A program made the position numbers and the translations under genes. DNA of 64,000 nt from assembly GCA_948146395.1 (NCBI GenBank), contig OX411544.1, forward strand, positions 39,216,630-39,280,629, read 5' to 3'. The notes under the pieces were generated by a model that was given only the letters and a program-made list of their open reading frames with translations, was not told where the DNA came from and searched no databases. Of the stretch, positions 24,043-36,243 are shown one piece after another. This DNA comes from Fragum whitleyi (taxonomy: Eukaryota > Mollusca > Bivalvia > Cardiida > Cardiidae). How positions within the stretch are numbered: the stretch's first letter is position 1; every line of letters starts with the position of its first letter.

Positions 24043-26449
24043 TTAGAAGAGAGGATTCTTTCGTACCAATTAAATCAGTCTCCGTACCCATGAGAATTAT
24101 CGATTGCGTAGACAAATCGCTCAGTTTAAAGTATCCCAATTAGCAGAAACTTTACGTCATGTTACAGAGGCGGGGATTACGTGTGTACTGAGGTGTCAAA
24201 GTGACCTACATTGTGCAGCTCAACGTAAGAGGGGAATTACTTCACGTAATTTATTGGTAATAGAGTGCTAAAACCAGTTCATTTAACTTATATTCGAATC
24301 TTTCTGTAAACTTCTATTCATTGCTATTCCGATTCGAATCGTCCATTAATTGATATTCATTTCGAAATCTTTTCAAGTAAAATTATGGTACAGAAGTATT
24401 TCTTGAAATGTAAACGACTGCCGAGGCATAAATTCTAGGAATGGTTGGCTTCTAACGAAAAAGTCATTCGAACAGAGTCACCGCAGTCTTCCATTTTGGG
24501 TTCGGGTTCTAAAGATTGGTAAGATCTATGCCCATCTACAAATTTCACATGTGTGCAAAGTGAAGATTCTGGCTAGCCTGTGCATCCGCACAGGCTGACC
24601 AGAGTCTTCTCTTATGACTATCGAATGGTCAGATCTTACCCTCTCTTCGTACGGTACGGATTCTAATTCTAATTATAATGTGCTGTTGTCTATCCTGCCT
24701 AATGTATGTGCCCCTCGATCACATAAAACATTGTGGGAAATGTCATGAACATGCTTATTTCTTGTTAATTTCAAAATATATATTTAATATTTTGTTGTAC
24801 TGATACGATTCTACTGCGTGTCTACAGTATAGGTTTGACTAGTGATGAATCGGGGATTCAGATGCAGAACGGCAAATTAAAAATAAAGATTTAAGAAAAA
24901 AAGCAAAGAACTCTGCGTCGTGTGTATTGATGGTCCTGAAAAAGACGATTCAAATGAGTACACACTTTACAATTCCTGTGTTATGTAAAACGAAGCGCCG
25001 ATTGAAAAAGCTGCTAGCAAGGCTCGACAGGACAATGCATGTTTCCATTTTCAAAGCGCTCGCAGGCGCTCGATCTTTAGCAGGGATAATTGATAATTAC
25101 AGATTTTATAATGGAATGGCCATACCAATCCTTTTTTCTAAGTTCTTTGACTCTGGTTTCATACGGTATACAAATTTTGTCATTATTCCTTCCACAGGCA
25201 ATCGTTTTAAAATCTGATTTTTGTCTCGTAGGTTATTGTATAATAACATATTTCACAAAATTAGATTATGAAACAATTACCCGTGATTCCTCTCTATAGC
25301 ACTTGAGCTAGACCTTGACCATTTAATCATATTACGTTATTCTATAGAAATAATTTGAGCCGTTTTCCCATGGCTTAAATATAAGTTAGAGTATTTCTTG
25401 TGTTCAGTAAAATGATAGAAGGAACTGCGTAGCAAAAGGGGGGGGGTTAAAGGACGGTTATTTTTAATATCAATGCGAACCTTTCTACTTTTAGGTATTT
25501 TTCTTTTAATTAAGGAATATCATCCTATTGACAAAAGGTGTTTCTAGTAGGAATGTGTTTTGCAATCATTGTCTATGATACCGTCTTTGTGTTATATATA
25601 AAACATTACCTAGAAGTCTAGTTGCAATTTAAAAAATATTCACATTGGTCGTTCTAATGAGTCTTCCATTGGTCCCCTTTAATTTGACGACCCCCGGCTA
25701 AACCATGGCTAGAAAATATCATTGAAAATTGATGCTTTTGCCATTCTGAGAATTCCAGGAATCACCATAAGCGCATAAACAATCTTGATCAAAGCATAAT
25801 ATACTTACATGTTTCTTCTTTGACTTTAATCAAATATGCTTTTGTTTTAATTATAATCCATTCTTTTTAATTTATAAAACCAGTCACTGCTGTAAGTTTA
25901 TTCATTTCAAATAATTCAAATAACTTGACCACAAGATCGATTGAGAAAGTATACATGTACACTGCAGTTTGTGCTGGTCAGTTTAGCTCTGTCCAGTTTG
26001 ACTCGTAATTTCCCGTTATTAGAGTGTTGTACAATATGATCCTCCCACTGACCAACACTTAATGCAGTGGTCAGCCAATGACCATAGCTTATATGAAATC
26101 GGGTTAAAATGAACTCTATTTGACCCGCTTGCACAATGACTGCATAAAGCGTGGTACATTGGTTTAAACTTGCACCGGTCAGATGGTAAGGCCCGCCCCC
26201 TGGACCTTTAGACATATCTTGACCATCGGTCAGTTTATCGGGTGTGTTATCTCACTGGAATCAACTTTACGCAATATCGTACCGATATTACGTTAATCAA
26301 AATGACCACTCAATTATCGTATAATCAGCCGCCATTTTCACGCAAGCGCACAGAGTTAGCGGAATATTGGGTCAAACTGACCGATTCGTGTAGCGCGGAT
26401 AAAGTTTCTTTCTTTTTTCCCCTCTGCATCTTTTCTCTATTTTTACCAG
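24043..26449. other. Intergenic, with small family E remnant
   Basis: 24545-24612 is a family E internal hairpin (CCTGTGCATCCGCACAGGCT). A plus-strand open frame at 24927-25217 is not recognisable. 25438-25448 is a G run. No gene is supported. Confidence 0.45.
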
Positions 26450-26574
26450 GAATATATAATCCGATTGTCTTTAAGTTGGATATTTTTGTTTCATCCGATT
26501 ATCAGTTAAAATACGATAAGATACATGTTGTCGTTAAGCCACCAAATGACATACCACGGACACACTGCAATTGA
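26450..26574 (+). CDS. Candidate terminal coding exon, unknown protein
   Basis: It is preceded by a long pyrimidine tract ending in TTTTTACCAG (AG at 26448-26449), one of the strongest acceptors in the window. The frame then encodes about 41 residues (beginning IYNPIVFKLDIFVSSDYQ) and stops at TGA 26572-26574. The first two bases complete a codon, so the previous exon should end in phase 1. Without an intron the same frame is open from an ATG at 26302, which would put a Phe-rich stretch from the tract into the protein; that alternative looks less natural. No family is recognised. Confidence 0.35.
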
Positions 26575-26644
26575 GAGCCCTTGGTCATGGCTTAAATACC
26601 AAACTTTTGGTTGCCAAATGTTTAAATTAATAATGACAACAGTA

Positions 26645-27245
26645 AAATGATTTATAATAATAATAATGAAAATAACAATAATAATAATGATAATAATAAT
26701 AGAATAAGAATCTTTAAATCATCAATGATGATACAACTACTTTTTAACTCTACTTTACTGCTTAGAAAAAATATACTTAAACCACTTCTGCTATATAACT
26801 ATCACTACTACTACTACTGCTAATACCACAGTTACTACCGCAGTTACTTCTTCCAATAAAAATAAATTATTTTGATAATAATTCGTCTTATTCTGCTGGT
26901 AAAACCAATGATGATAAAATCATCTCGATGATAATTGTTACTACAACTTCCAAGGATACTTTGACTTCTGTGTACTACTTATGATGATAATAACAATGCC
27001 ACTTCTAATGTAACAACTGCTGGAAATAACATCATTTAGTTTAACCATAAAAATGACAATGAAACTATTTTTCTTCTACTATTACTGCTATAATATTCAT
27101 ACTACTTAAGATAATAATGGTTTTAATACCAAGGGTATATATTTATTATATAATAATTATGATAATAACAGATACTACTATTACTGATGGTTGTAATACT
27201 AATGATATATAAAAAATAATATAATAATGATGATAATGATACAAA
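26645..27245. repeat. AT-rich degenerate ATAATA / ACTACT region
   Basis: Simple-sequence-like region with many ATAATA, TACTAC and ATGATA runs. Decayed microsatellite; no coding. Confidence 0.8.
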
Positions 27246-27513
27246 ATGGATAAAGTAAAAATACTATTAAAACATAGTTTGATAGTAATTGTGCTTGGGA
27301 TGCTATGTGTACCAAATTTAAGCCAAATTAAAATGCATTAAGTGCTTTGAAATACATATTTTTCAAATTAATTTATGGTTTGAATATCAAGTATTGACCT
27401 GTTTTGGGAAAAGTAAAAAAAAAATGGTAATCAAGGATAATTTTGCCCATCAATATTATTATATTTATTTTCCTATACAATTCTATAGTAAAGAGTGGTC
27501 AGTTGTAATTTGA

Positions 27514-28101
27514 TACACTACTCAAAAGTTCTAAGCGGCCACATTACATTTCTCGATTTTTCACATATTTTTGGGTTTTATTATGAAATGTTAACTTTGC
27601 CTTTTGAAAGAGTTGCCATTTAGACATCACCCTGTCTTATTCTTTTGTAAATTCGTGCATCAGGAAATCCTAAAAACGGAATCAAGTGCCTGTACCCTAA
27701 AATTCAAAAGTCACAAAAATGACAATTTTTAGAGAAAATTGAATTTTTCGGCACTTGAAAAACGCAAATCCTATCAATTTTAAGAACCGATATCGGTGGT
27801 AGAACGCATGTGAACCTCAAAAAATCAAAAGAAATGCCACAACCTCCCTCACTTTTCTTACCCCAACAAGAATTGTCAAAAATACCCAACCCACCAATGT
27901 TAACTTTGAAATCGAGGGTACTCTTACATTCGCTTAATTTAAAACATTTTCGTGTTGAATTTCTATGCTGACTTTTTCTTGTTGACTTCACGAATGACTT
28001 TGCTACATTATGCAAGTGAAAACGGACTGAAACCACGCGTCATTTACATCATATGAACAAAAAAGCAAGTTGCCGCTTAGGAGTTTTTTGAGGAGTGTAT
28101 A
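27514..28101. mobile_element. 588-bp TIR DNA element (TA target)
   Basis: The left end is TACACTACTCAAAAGTT then CTAAGCGGC; the right end is the complement of TACACTCCTCAAAAAACT then CCTAAGCGGC. TA lies at both borders. The interior has a minus-strand open frame without recognisable domains. A Tc1/mariner-type non-autonomous element is likely, since its ends resemble the MITE at 29819-29953. Confidence 0.68.
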
Positions 28102-28289
28102 CCTCTTACTACCATTGCGCCACCTGTGTAAGATAACTCTGACTGGCTTAATATCTAAATCTTCCATTTGAAAAAAAAAGAGAAAAAACTAAAAACTAAT
28201 TGATTATGACTTATTTGTTTAAAAGGAGTTTTATGTCGCTTTTAACAATCCTTCAATTATTTCGCGACCACTGATGCACCTAATAATTG

Positions 28290-28470
28290 ATTCTTTGTAT
28301 TTCTCACACCAGCATTACCATTACATCCTTTCCTAGCCTCCAGCTTCTACCCGACATAGAACTACGATGTATTAGTCAACTGATTGGAAACAAATAGTCG
28401 CAAAGGATGATATCCGCCGCAGGGAATCGAATCCGGAACCGGAAGAATTGATAATGAAAGAAGAAGACGA
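28290..28470 (-). repeat. tRNA-derived SINE (family J), copy 2
   Basis: Reverse orientation: a B-box-like sequence (complement of GGGAATCGAATCC) at the high-coordinate end, then AGAAGCTGGAGGCTAG and GTGAGAAATAC toward the low end. Confidence 0.62.
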
Positions 28471-28532
28471 TTAAAAGGATTTAAATTAAAAGGAAGATGC
28501 ACTGGAAATGGGGATAATTTTTATCTTAGATT

Positions 28533-28772
28533 TGAGCCTTTGCGTTACATTTCCAACAATTTCAAATGTGCGCCAAGCAAAGACTTTGGCAAGCCTGTGC
28601 ATCCACACAGTCAGACCAGAGTCTTCACTATGCACTTAGTAGATATATAAAATCTAAAAGCATCTGTAGACAATCAAGTAACTTTAAATTCGCAGTATAT
28701 GGCTGTCTACACAGCTCAATGTTAACACCTCACGAACATTTCAAATTGTTGGAAATGTCACGCACAGGCTCA
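28533..28772. repeat. Family E TIR repeat, copy E2
   Basis: Ends GAGCCTTTGCGTTACATTTC and GGAAATGTCACGCACAGGCT-C. The internal hairpin GCCTGTGCATCCACACAGTC lies near 28594. Non-coding. Confidence 0.7.
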
Positions 28773-29456
28773 TTTTTTAAAAGAAAATCTTTAGACTGTA
28801 CAAAATGGATTTGTCTCGTCGATATTAAGTTAGGTTATGAATAAATGATATGATTTCGCTCTTTTGTGAATCAGCTTCTCCATGAAGACAAATGGACACA
28901 ATCTGGGAAAAGCGTTAATGTAGCGGCTAAATCTGACCACTCTGTGTAATATTACAACAAGGACAAACGACTGACCAGCTTGTGTAAATAGTCATTGTTT
29001 GACCAACGAGGTCAATGGTAGCCGCTATGTTGACCAACTGTAAAGGGATCAAACGCTTGTGTCAACATATAAACTGTGCTGCAATAATTCAACCTTTCAT
29101 CTCGAGTAATGTGTTCGACGGAATCTTCCTAATGTCTTTACAATGGCAGGATTGGATAAGAAGCAGCGAACATGGTGTAATATAAATAAAATGGATTGCA
29201 TAACACAAGACACTTTATAAACAATCAATGGTAACCTGTAACCGAGGAGAATAGAAATAGTGGACTATTATTTGCATCTTAAAAAATTTGCCATCCATTT
29301 ATTCAATTTTAATTCTGTAAACATCATTCAAGTAATCTAGTATGTCGTTTAAGAGATTATTAAGAGGAAAGTTTTGTTTATTCATAGAAATATGAAGCTA
29401 AAACCATATAAATGTGAATAGGCTTTTAGATTAATAGCTCAACGAGCTTAGAAAAA
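28773..29456. other. Intergenic, no gene seen
   Basis: Short interval between two family E copies. Several TGACCA motifs occur around 28930-29040, but no repeat structure was resolved. Confidence 0.45.
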
Positions 29457-29692
29457 ATAGTCTGTGCGTGAGATTTCCAAAATTTTCAAATTTGCGCAAA
29501 GCAAAGACTCTGACCAGCCTGTGCACCCGCACAGTCTGACCAGAGTGTCCACTTGTGCTTAGTAGATGGAAAAGTTCTCAAGGTATCTGTAGATTACCAG
29601 GTACCTTTATATTTACAATTTATGACTGCCTACGCCTCTCAGTGTTTGCACTCCACGAACATTTCAAATTGCTGGCGATGTCACGCTCAGGC
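29457..29692. repeat. Family E TIR repeat, copy E3
   Basis: Left TCTGTGCGTGAGATTTCC, right GCGATGTCACGCTCAGGCTT. Internal GCCTGTGCACCCGCACAGTC. Confidence 0.68.
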
Positions 29693-29818
29693 TTAGATGT
29701 TTTCATTTCTTACTTGTAAGTTAATGAAAATGATAATGGCAATCAAAAAAAGCAAAGGGCTTATTAAGTTTAAGACAGTTCCTTTTCTTCAAACCATGTT
29801 GTGTATAAGCATACAAAA

Positions 29819-29953
29819 TATACTACTCAAAATTGACAAGGACTTCTTATAAGATTGACAAATCCCATTTTGATAGCAACGGAATGCTTATTAAAAGTCT
29901 GAGATTACATTCTTGATCTAAAATCAAAGGGAAAGTAAATTTTGAGTAGTATA
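29819..29953. mobile_element. 135-bp mariner-type MITE
   Basis: Ends TATACTACTCAAAATTGAC and GTAAATTTTGAGTAGTATA are inverted repeats differing at one base, with TA duplicated at each border. Confidence 0.8.
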
Positions 29954-30139
29954 CAAGAGTGCTTAAATAGTCGGCGTGGCTTACGCTTATTCACCCAGCT
30001 GGAAACATGGCAATTTAATTTGGTTTACTTGCTCTTTTGTCGTAACTCAGGATTATTATATAGGTTATAGATAATTCTAATAATTTTTTCACGAGATAAT
30101 TCTATTTAATAAGAAACGGTTACCAGTCTAGTATGTATT

Positions 30140-30405
30140 TTGAGACCGCTTTAAATTCCCTTGTTTGCTCCGTCTCGTGACGCAAGAAAGACTGCGCAGA
30201 CTGGCCAGGGTCCAAACCTTTCGCATTTTACCCCTTTTCTGAATATAGTAGGACCAATCTATTTTCCCGTGAAAGAATTTTACAAAGCGATATCTGGTTG
30301 CTCTGAGCTCGAAAAGAATATCGAAAAAATCTCTTTTTCAAATATTCATTTTACGGAGTTACAACTCGGATATGGTCCATTTTCGCAAGGTGGATAACTG
30401 TTTTT
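30140..30405. repeat. Family C-related fragment
   Basis: Contains AGACTGCGCAGACTGGCCAG and CTCTTTTTCAAATATTCATT as in the family C copy at 53716-53985, but its terminal repeats are degraded. Confidence 0.45.
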
Positions 30406-30500
30406 ATCCAATTTATACTGGACCATGCTTTAGTTGATCAATTACATTAACGACTTACATGTAGATCAGCATGCAAGCACGCGAAAAAATCGACACTTAC

Positions 30501-30726
30501 CTAGAATACACAGTATTGCTACTTTAACACGACGTGTCATGCGTCGTTGGGGGATATACGAGGATTGTTTGACAAATTCGCAGAATTTCTTTCTTGTCTT
30601 TCCATTTTCCGACAAAAGATCACGAAATTTCATACAGACATAAAAAGACATATTACATGTATTATAAATTTTGTGTTTCATGATATTAAAATGTGCCCAA
30701 CAAAAAGCTCTTTTTTCTGACTCCAT
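30501..30726 (-). CDS. Candidate 5' exon with a consensus donor
   Basis: ATG at 30726 opens 75 codons (MESEKRAFCWAHFNIMKHKI at the start, KFRDLLSENGKTRKKFCEFV further in) and runs into a donor matching CTAG|GTAAGT, with GT at 30500-30499. Phase at the end is 1. Lys/Arg-rich, family not recognised. Joined to the bZIP acceptor at 21967 the frame would hit a stop, so it would then be only untranslated leader. It may also be an unrelated first exon or chance. Confidence 0.3.
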
Positions 30727-31108
30727 AGCAACCAAGGTACGCGAGGTTGCCTTTGGTCAGTTTTCAATCGTGCCGAATATCATAAACACAGATAGGGAAA
30801 AGCTGTAGTTTCCTTTTTGTCAAACCACTGACGACATCAATTTTGCAAGGTCAAAGTGACTTATGTTTTTGGCCAATTACGCTGACCGTCTCTTTGATGA
30901 TGCGGGTCACCGTGTAATACGGCAGCAATAATGAGAACAAGTTATGTTAGCTGTGGTCAACCAGCATGTTACATGTTGTTAATTACCCGACATCAAAGTC
31001 ATAATAACGTTACACGTTAACAAGCCAACGTTATTGACCTCTGTGAGATGCAAAAGATACGTCGCAGATTCTTTGCTATTCATAACTCACTCACAGAGTC
31101 ATTCCTTG

Positions 31109-31544
31109 TACTGTTAAGAACATCGTGAAATTGACATGATGAATGATTTTGGAACGATTTTGAAAAGAAGTTGAACGAGTGTGTAGAGCGAGTTTTTAGT
31201 GAAATTAAAAAGAGGTAATCCAATATCGCTATTTTTTATTCAGGTGAACAAAATTAGCAATAATAATTACCTACCTTTATTAAAATATTCGTACAGGTTC
31301 TATTAAAAAGTTTCCTATCTCTCCAAGGACCAATCAGACGCTAAAAGTTCAACTATGTCAGTGAAATCCCGATTAAAGCTTGATTTAATTTGAATGTAGT
31401 TGTTGATCCTATCTTTTAAGTGATTTTGGAGCATTTTTAAATGGTTTGAGTGAGTGTTTGGAATGAATGAATGGAGCGCTGAGTGAGTGATTTAGAGCGG
31501 TTTTGATTGAGATGAATGTCAATTTTACGATGAAACTAACTGTA
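31109..31544 (-). mobile_element. TIR family A MITE, copy A5 (full length)
   Basis: Ends TACTGTTAAGAACATCGTG and AAACTAACTGTA, with TA at both borders. Central hairpin and GGAGCGCTGAGTGAG landmark present. Confidence 0.8.
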
Positions 31545-31719
31545 ATATTGTTGGTTATAGAAATCATGTTAAATACAGACGTTAATTCTCCAACGAATCA
31601 TTGGCAAAGACGCACAATGATTATCGTATTATTTTGAGAATTATTGTGAACATTGAGGATCTTTCCAGCACATTATTAATGTATTCTACTTTTTCTTCTT
31701 ATTTATTGAGTTTTTGAGC

Positions 31720-32017
31720 GCCATTCATACGTATGTGAATTTGCACATATATTCAGTCCATCCGTCTGTGCGTAAACTTTTTCTTTAAACATCTCCTCCT
31801 CCCTAACTGATGGGTGAAATTTAACAAAGCTTGGTAGGAATGTTCCTTAGGTGACTGTCTTCTTTAAATATTACAGAAATTTTGATTGACCCCCAATTAT
31901 GGGCGTGGCAGGGCGGGGCTTATTGTCACTTTTAACTCTTTAGAAATCATCTCCTCCCAACCCTAATGGGCGATTTTTATGAAACTTGGCATGGATGTTC
32001 CTTTGGAGACCATTTAC

Positions 32018-32055
<38 letters not shown>
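31720..32055 (+). repeat. Dispersed repeat ending in poly(A)
   Basis: Degenerate sequence of the family P type (AACTTGGCATGGATGTTCC, also seen near 32765), ending in about 31 A at 32025-32056. It may be a retroposon tail. Confidence 0.45.
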
Positions 32056-32057
<2 letters not shown>

Positions 32058-32660
32058 AAGACCACCGCCTACGGGTGCCTACGCTTGGCTGTAAGTACTG
32101 GATGGTGAACATTGATAGGTGAAGAAATTAAGTTGAAAAAGGGGGATAATTTGCAGAAAAGGCTTCTAAAGTTATCCTCCTTGATACAAAAGGTTGCTCT
32201 TTTGATGCCTTCAATAGAACCAGAGATATCACAAAATTTCAAAGTTTTTTGCATTTTTTTCACAAGTTTAACCTTGAAAGACGACCTTGACTGTTGACGT
32301 TGAACTTGGAACCAACAGAAAGTGCTTGTCCCAGGCAATCATCATGTGAAAATATGAAGGCCTATTACTTAACATTCAAAAGAAATGGCCAATGTTAATT
32401 TTTTCGCATTTTCCCCACAAGTTTGACCTTGAAAAAATGACCTTGACCTTGACTGATGACCTCGAACTTGGTACCAACAGAAAGTGCTCGTCCAAGGCAA
32501 TCACCGTGTGAAAATATGAAGGCCTTATCACTTATCATTCAAAAGTTATCGCAAAATGTCAAAGTTTTCGCACGGCGACAACGACAACTACGACGACGAC
32601 ACCAAGGCTATAGCGATACCTCGGGTTTCTCCGAAAACAGCCAAATTAAAAGTGATTGAC
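32056..32660 (+). repeat. GACCTTGA tandem-unit element (family I), copy 1
   Basis: Starts with ACCGCCTACGGGTGCCTACG then GGCTGTAAGTACTGGATGG. It holds about two ~160-bp units with the motif ACTTGG.ACCAACAGAAAGTG and ends in a CGACAACGACAACTACGACG tract. Same architecture as 59161-59985. Non-coding, typical of bivalve genomes. Confidence 0.75.
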
Positions 32661-33119
32661 CGCAAAATTGGGAGGAGGGAGGGTAGGGCTTAATTTACTA
32701 AATTTTCACTTTAAAATCTTTAAAAATCAACTCCATCCAAACCATTTGGCCAATTTCAATTAAACTTGGCATGGATGATCCTTGGGTGACCCTTTACTTA
32801 TATTGTTCCCGAGAATGTGTTTAGAATGATCTACTTATTGTAATCACGTTTATGTTGGTGATAAGTTTGATAAAGGTTTTGCAGTTTAATGTTGATTGAG
32901 TATTATGGTGCAATGTTGGCTGGACTCAGTAAATCACTACAAAATAGTTCTGAAGAGAATTCAAAGTGTTGTTTTCAGTCAGAGTATAAGCTTTGTATAA
33001 TGAAAGTCTGGAGATGTTAGATGTTGTTTACACTCTAGCGGCCACAAATATTGTCCAATCTTCATGAAACTTTGTCAGAATTTTTGACAGGTCAAGAGGA
33101 TGAACCCTATTGGAATAAG

Positions 33120-33572
33120 GTTCGTAGATTGGTCGAGAAGTGTTCCAATTGACCTCGGATGTATGTAAGGCGGATGGGTATGTAACAAAATTGTGCACTT
33201 TCTTAGGCGGAATAAGTGTAGGAAAACTAGCGAATCGACCCTATCTTGAGATTGATTTTTTACAGTAAATACCGGCTGAATATTCTTAATTTTTGAGAAT
33301 GACGAATCATTCTCAAAAATTCAGATTTTTCAGCCGTTATTTAAGAATCTAAAGTTATTAATCATGATAAGGATACGATGGTTTCACGTCAGTGACTTTA
33401 AACGAGTAGCGTTGGCGACGTCGAATGTTTTCACTCAAAAGTTTCGAGGGTAAAAACGCCATTTTAACTGACGTCATCGAGTTTTTTCAACGTTTTCCCG
33501 TAGTTTTTGAAAATTGTCCGTCTATGTACATCCGAGGTTGATCGTGAGATTGGCCGAGTTGTGTTCCGAATG
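33120..33572. mobile_element. MULE-like TIR element (family G), copy G2
   Basis: About 450 bp. The right end GGCCGAGTTGTGTTCCGAAT is intact; the left end is rearranged. It contains the internal inverted repeat around CAGCCGTTATTTAAGAATC and the TCGGATGTATGTAAGGCG block shared with 54467-54887. Confidence 0.68.
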
Positions 33573-33675
33573 GCTAACGGTTTGAGCTGTTTTGTCATCC
33601 TATACGCAGGACAGGTACCAGTATTTGCTAGGACCAGGAAGACAAAGACTAAAATTTGATCTGTGTTAGTTAAGA

Positions 33676-34165
33676 TTAAAGAGATGTGGCCATTGGGAGC
33701 CGGAAATGGACATTGTTCAATATCACATATTTTGGCGGAAAAACGTAATGAAATAAATCTCGATACATAAAATACTGTATTTTAGTGGAGAAGAAATGTT
33801 TTTGGTAATATCTTTTGAAAGATGGATGGGGTAAATGCAATGAAGAAAGCAATTTCCGTCTGAATGACAAAGCTTATTTCCATTTTTTCTGTTTTATCTT
33901 GTCATTTATCAAATTAAACTTTATATGAACCTGACAAAATTAAACAGGTCGCTAACCTGGCTTTTGAATCTGGTCCGAATTATGATGGAATCAGTATGGC
34001 GTCCTTGGCGTAATTATTTCAGTGCATGGAACTTACAATCGTACGGAAATGGTTCAATACAATCTATTTTCATGGAAAAACGTAATGAAATGAATCTCAA
34101 CAAAAATTAATGTATTCATCCAAGAAAATATGATTTTTTTCCGGTACTATCCTTTTACAAGTTGG
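33676..34165 (+). repeat. Diverged tandem duplication (family R)
   Basis: Two blocks about 330-350 bp apart share GAAAAACGTAATGAAAT, AATCTC and a following TATC.TTT. The copy borders are unclear. Confidence 0.4.
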
Positions 34166-34700
34166 ATACAAAAAAATAAAATAAAATAAATAAATAAATA
34201 AAAAGAAACAAAGACTTTTTTTAACAGGAACCCTTTTTCTTTGAAAAACACTTTGAAAGATTTGACATAAATTATCTTTGATTTTTGATTCTTATAAGGA
34301 GTAAAACATTGAAATTTTCTAAAAGAATTTTCGTTTGTTTTTACCATTTCATTTGACAGTTATGTCGACATTTCATAGAATCAAAGTGCTGGCCACTGAT
34401 GTCGGAATTTTAAAGAATCAAATTGGTGGACACTGGTTGTAACTTTGTCTTACGCGTCCAAAATTAATGATATTTACGTGATTTTCAATTTAAAGTACAG
34501 ATGATACGCTGCTACATTTAAAATCAACGAATTAGAGCAAGATTTTTCTTTTAAATTCATTTACATAATACGTAAAAAATCAAAGTACCGAAAGCATCGG
34601 CATCTTTCGAAAGGGAAATGGTAAAGTTCGGGCATTATTCATGCAAGACGAATCAAATCAGTTCTCCGAAACCATGGATGTGGTTTTTACTATAAGATAT
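34166..34700. other. Intergenic, no gene seen
   Basis: Begins with an AAATA-rich run, otherwise featureless AT-rich DNA. Confidence 0.5.
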
Positions 34701-34887
34701 TTAACACCAGTTTCCTTCTGTATCAGAGTAGTGTTCAATTTCGGACAAATGAAATTCTCTCTGCGTCGGGCTTATTGCAGACTTGCTATACGTATCTACA
34801 CATCCAATCATTTGCAAAAGAATTTTAGGGGCTGGAGGTAATGGTGTCATAGCATGAGTACATTGTGACCATACGTAAATAAATAAT
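34701..34887 (-). CDS. Candidate terminal coding exon, unknown protein
   Basis: A minus-strand acceptor, TTGGTTTTCAG (AG at 34889-34888), opens a frame of about 61 residues ending TAA at 34701-34703. Composition is protein-like, with SPTQREFHLSEIEHYSDTEG near the C-terminus and TPLPPAPKILLQMIGCVD in the middle. The first base completes a codon, so the upstream exon must end with two bases of a codon. No such exon is identified between here and the LINE. Family not recognised. Confidence 0.42.
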
Positions 34888-35805
34888 CTGAAAACCAAGG
34901 TCAGTTTATACGACAGAATATCTGTTGGATCCCCATTCAAAAGGTAATAGGCGAAAGTTGTCAGTTCAATCGGTAATAGACATGCTCAGTCAAGATAAAT
35001 CAATGATGTCACCATGTAGGTTTTTCGTATAGGCCAGTAAAGTTAACAGTGGTGATAGATAACATAATAGTCAGAGTCAATAGTAAAAAAAAGAATATAT
35101 CTAATGAGTTTACTATGAATTGAAAATAATCTATTTACAATTATTCCTCCATATTCCTTATTTCTTTAATAGAAAGAAAGTGTCATATTGCTAAAGAAAA
35201 AGAGTCATGAAATTATAACAATATTTTTGTATACCAGTCCTCATTTTCATTAAGTTATTAGAAAACATGGTTCCATTGGAGCCCCTCCTATTACAAGCTT
35301 TATTTACAGAAGTAACAATTCCATATCTTGTAATAAACATTTTTAATTTTGCACGGGACCCATTTTTTGTCCCGTAGGACATAGACTAAACCCTAATGAA
35401 GTGTGGTTCTACTCGTACGTAACGCTAGCATTACCAGAATCCAAAGACAGTGGTGGGGAAACAATATTTGTTCGTATCTTTTATTCACGAAATAGACTAC
35501 TGATTAGATATTGTTACACATCTTTGTTTTGCTTATGGCATTTTATCAAAAACTATGTTACGCATTCAAGCTAATTGTCAGGTTTTCTGTTATGTGTCAA
35601 ATAGTCAAGTGGCCATAACAGTGTGACCTTTCTAAGCGTAACTTATTAATTAGTTGCCCTCGCTTTAACGATGTCATTGTTTAGGTTATATAATGTACTA
35701 CTAATTTGGGCCAATATTGTCCTAACTTTATTAGAACTCTTTTTATATGTGATATAACTTACTTTGACATGTCAATTTTCAAGGAAGAATATGTTGGTCA
35801 TAAAT
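34888..35805. other. Intergenic, no gene called
   Basis: A minus-strand open frame at 35191-35382 (MSYGTKNGSRAKLKM...) has some coding character but no clear splice signals. Confidence 0.4.
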
Positions 35806-35972
35806 GGGCCTGTGCGTGACATTTAAAGCAACTTAGCATATGCGCAAGGCAAAGACTCTGGTCAGTTTGTGGCACCCTATGCATTCGCAATATAGAACCA
35901 TCCCAGCGTTCGGGATAACAAAACGGTGCAAACTGTTTGCAAATTAAAACCCTACTTTGCACGTCCACCTGC
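35806..35972. repeat. Family E repeat, rearranged copy E4
   Basis: Left GGCCTGTGCGTGACATTT, then ACGGTGCAAACTGTTTGCA and ACTTTGCACG as at 23075-23165. The two halves seem to come from different subfamilies. Confidence 0.55.
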
Positions 35973-36136
35973 CAATGGGCAAAAATGACATTTTATCCCT
36001 TACTCAAACACACATGTATGCATGTATATCACCTTTTACCTGAAAATATTCTTATTATTAACTTGTTAATAACTGAAGCTAATTACCTGTGCTACCTTTA
36101 AAACAATGAAATAAGTAACTGTTTCATAAATTGTCT

Positions 36137-36155
36137 AAGTAATTAAGTAAGTAAT

Positions 36156-36243
<88 letters not shown>
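36137..36243 (-). repeat. TTAC tetranucleotide tail of the LINE
   Basis: About 24 near-perfect GTAA units on the plus strand (TTAC on the LINE strand), directly after the LINE sequence TTTAAATAAAGTTTAC. It reads as the 3' microsatellite tail of the retrotransposon, not an independent repeat. Confidence 0.85.

Noticed and set aside
27704..28036. 110-residue minus-strand open frame
   Set aside because: Lies inside a TIR element, has no recognisable domain and no splice signals; could be relict but cannot be supported.
35191..35382. 63-residue minus-strand open frame starting MSYGTKNGSRAK
   Set aside because: Some coding character, but no convincing acceptor or donor and no family.
36137..36243. 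GTAA run as an independent microsatellite or CRISPR-like array
   Set aside because: Units are four bases without spacers, and the run is attached to the LINE 3' end.
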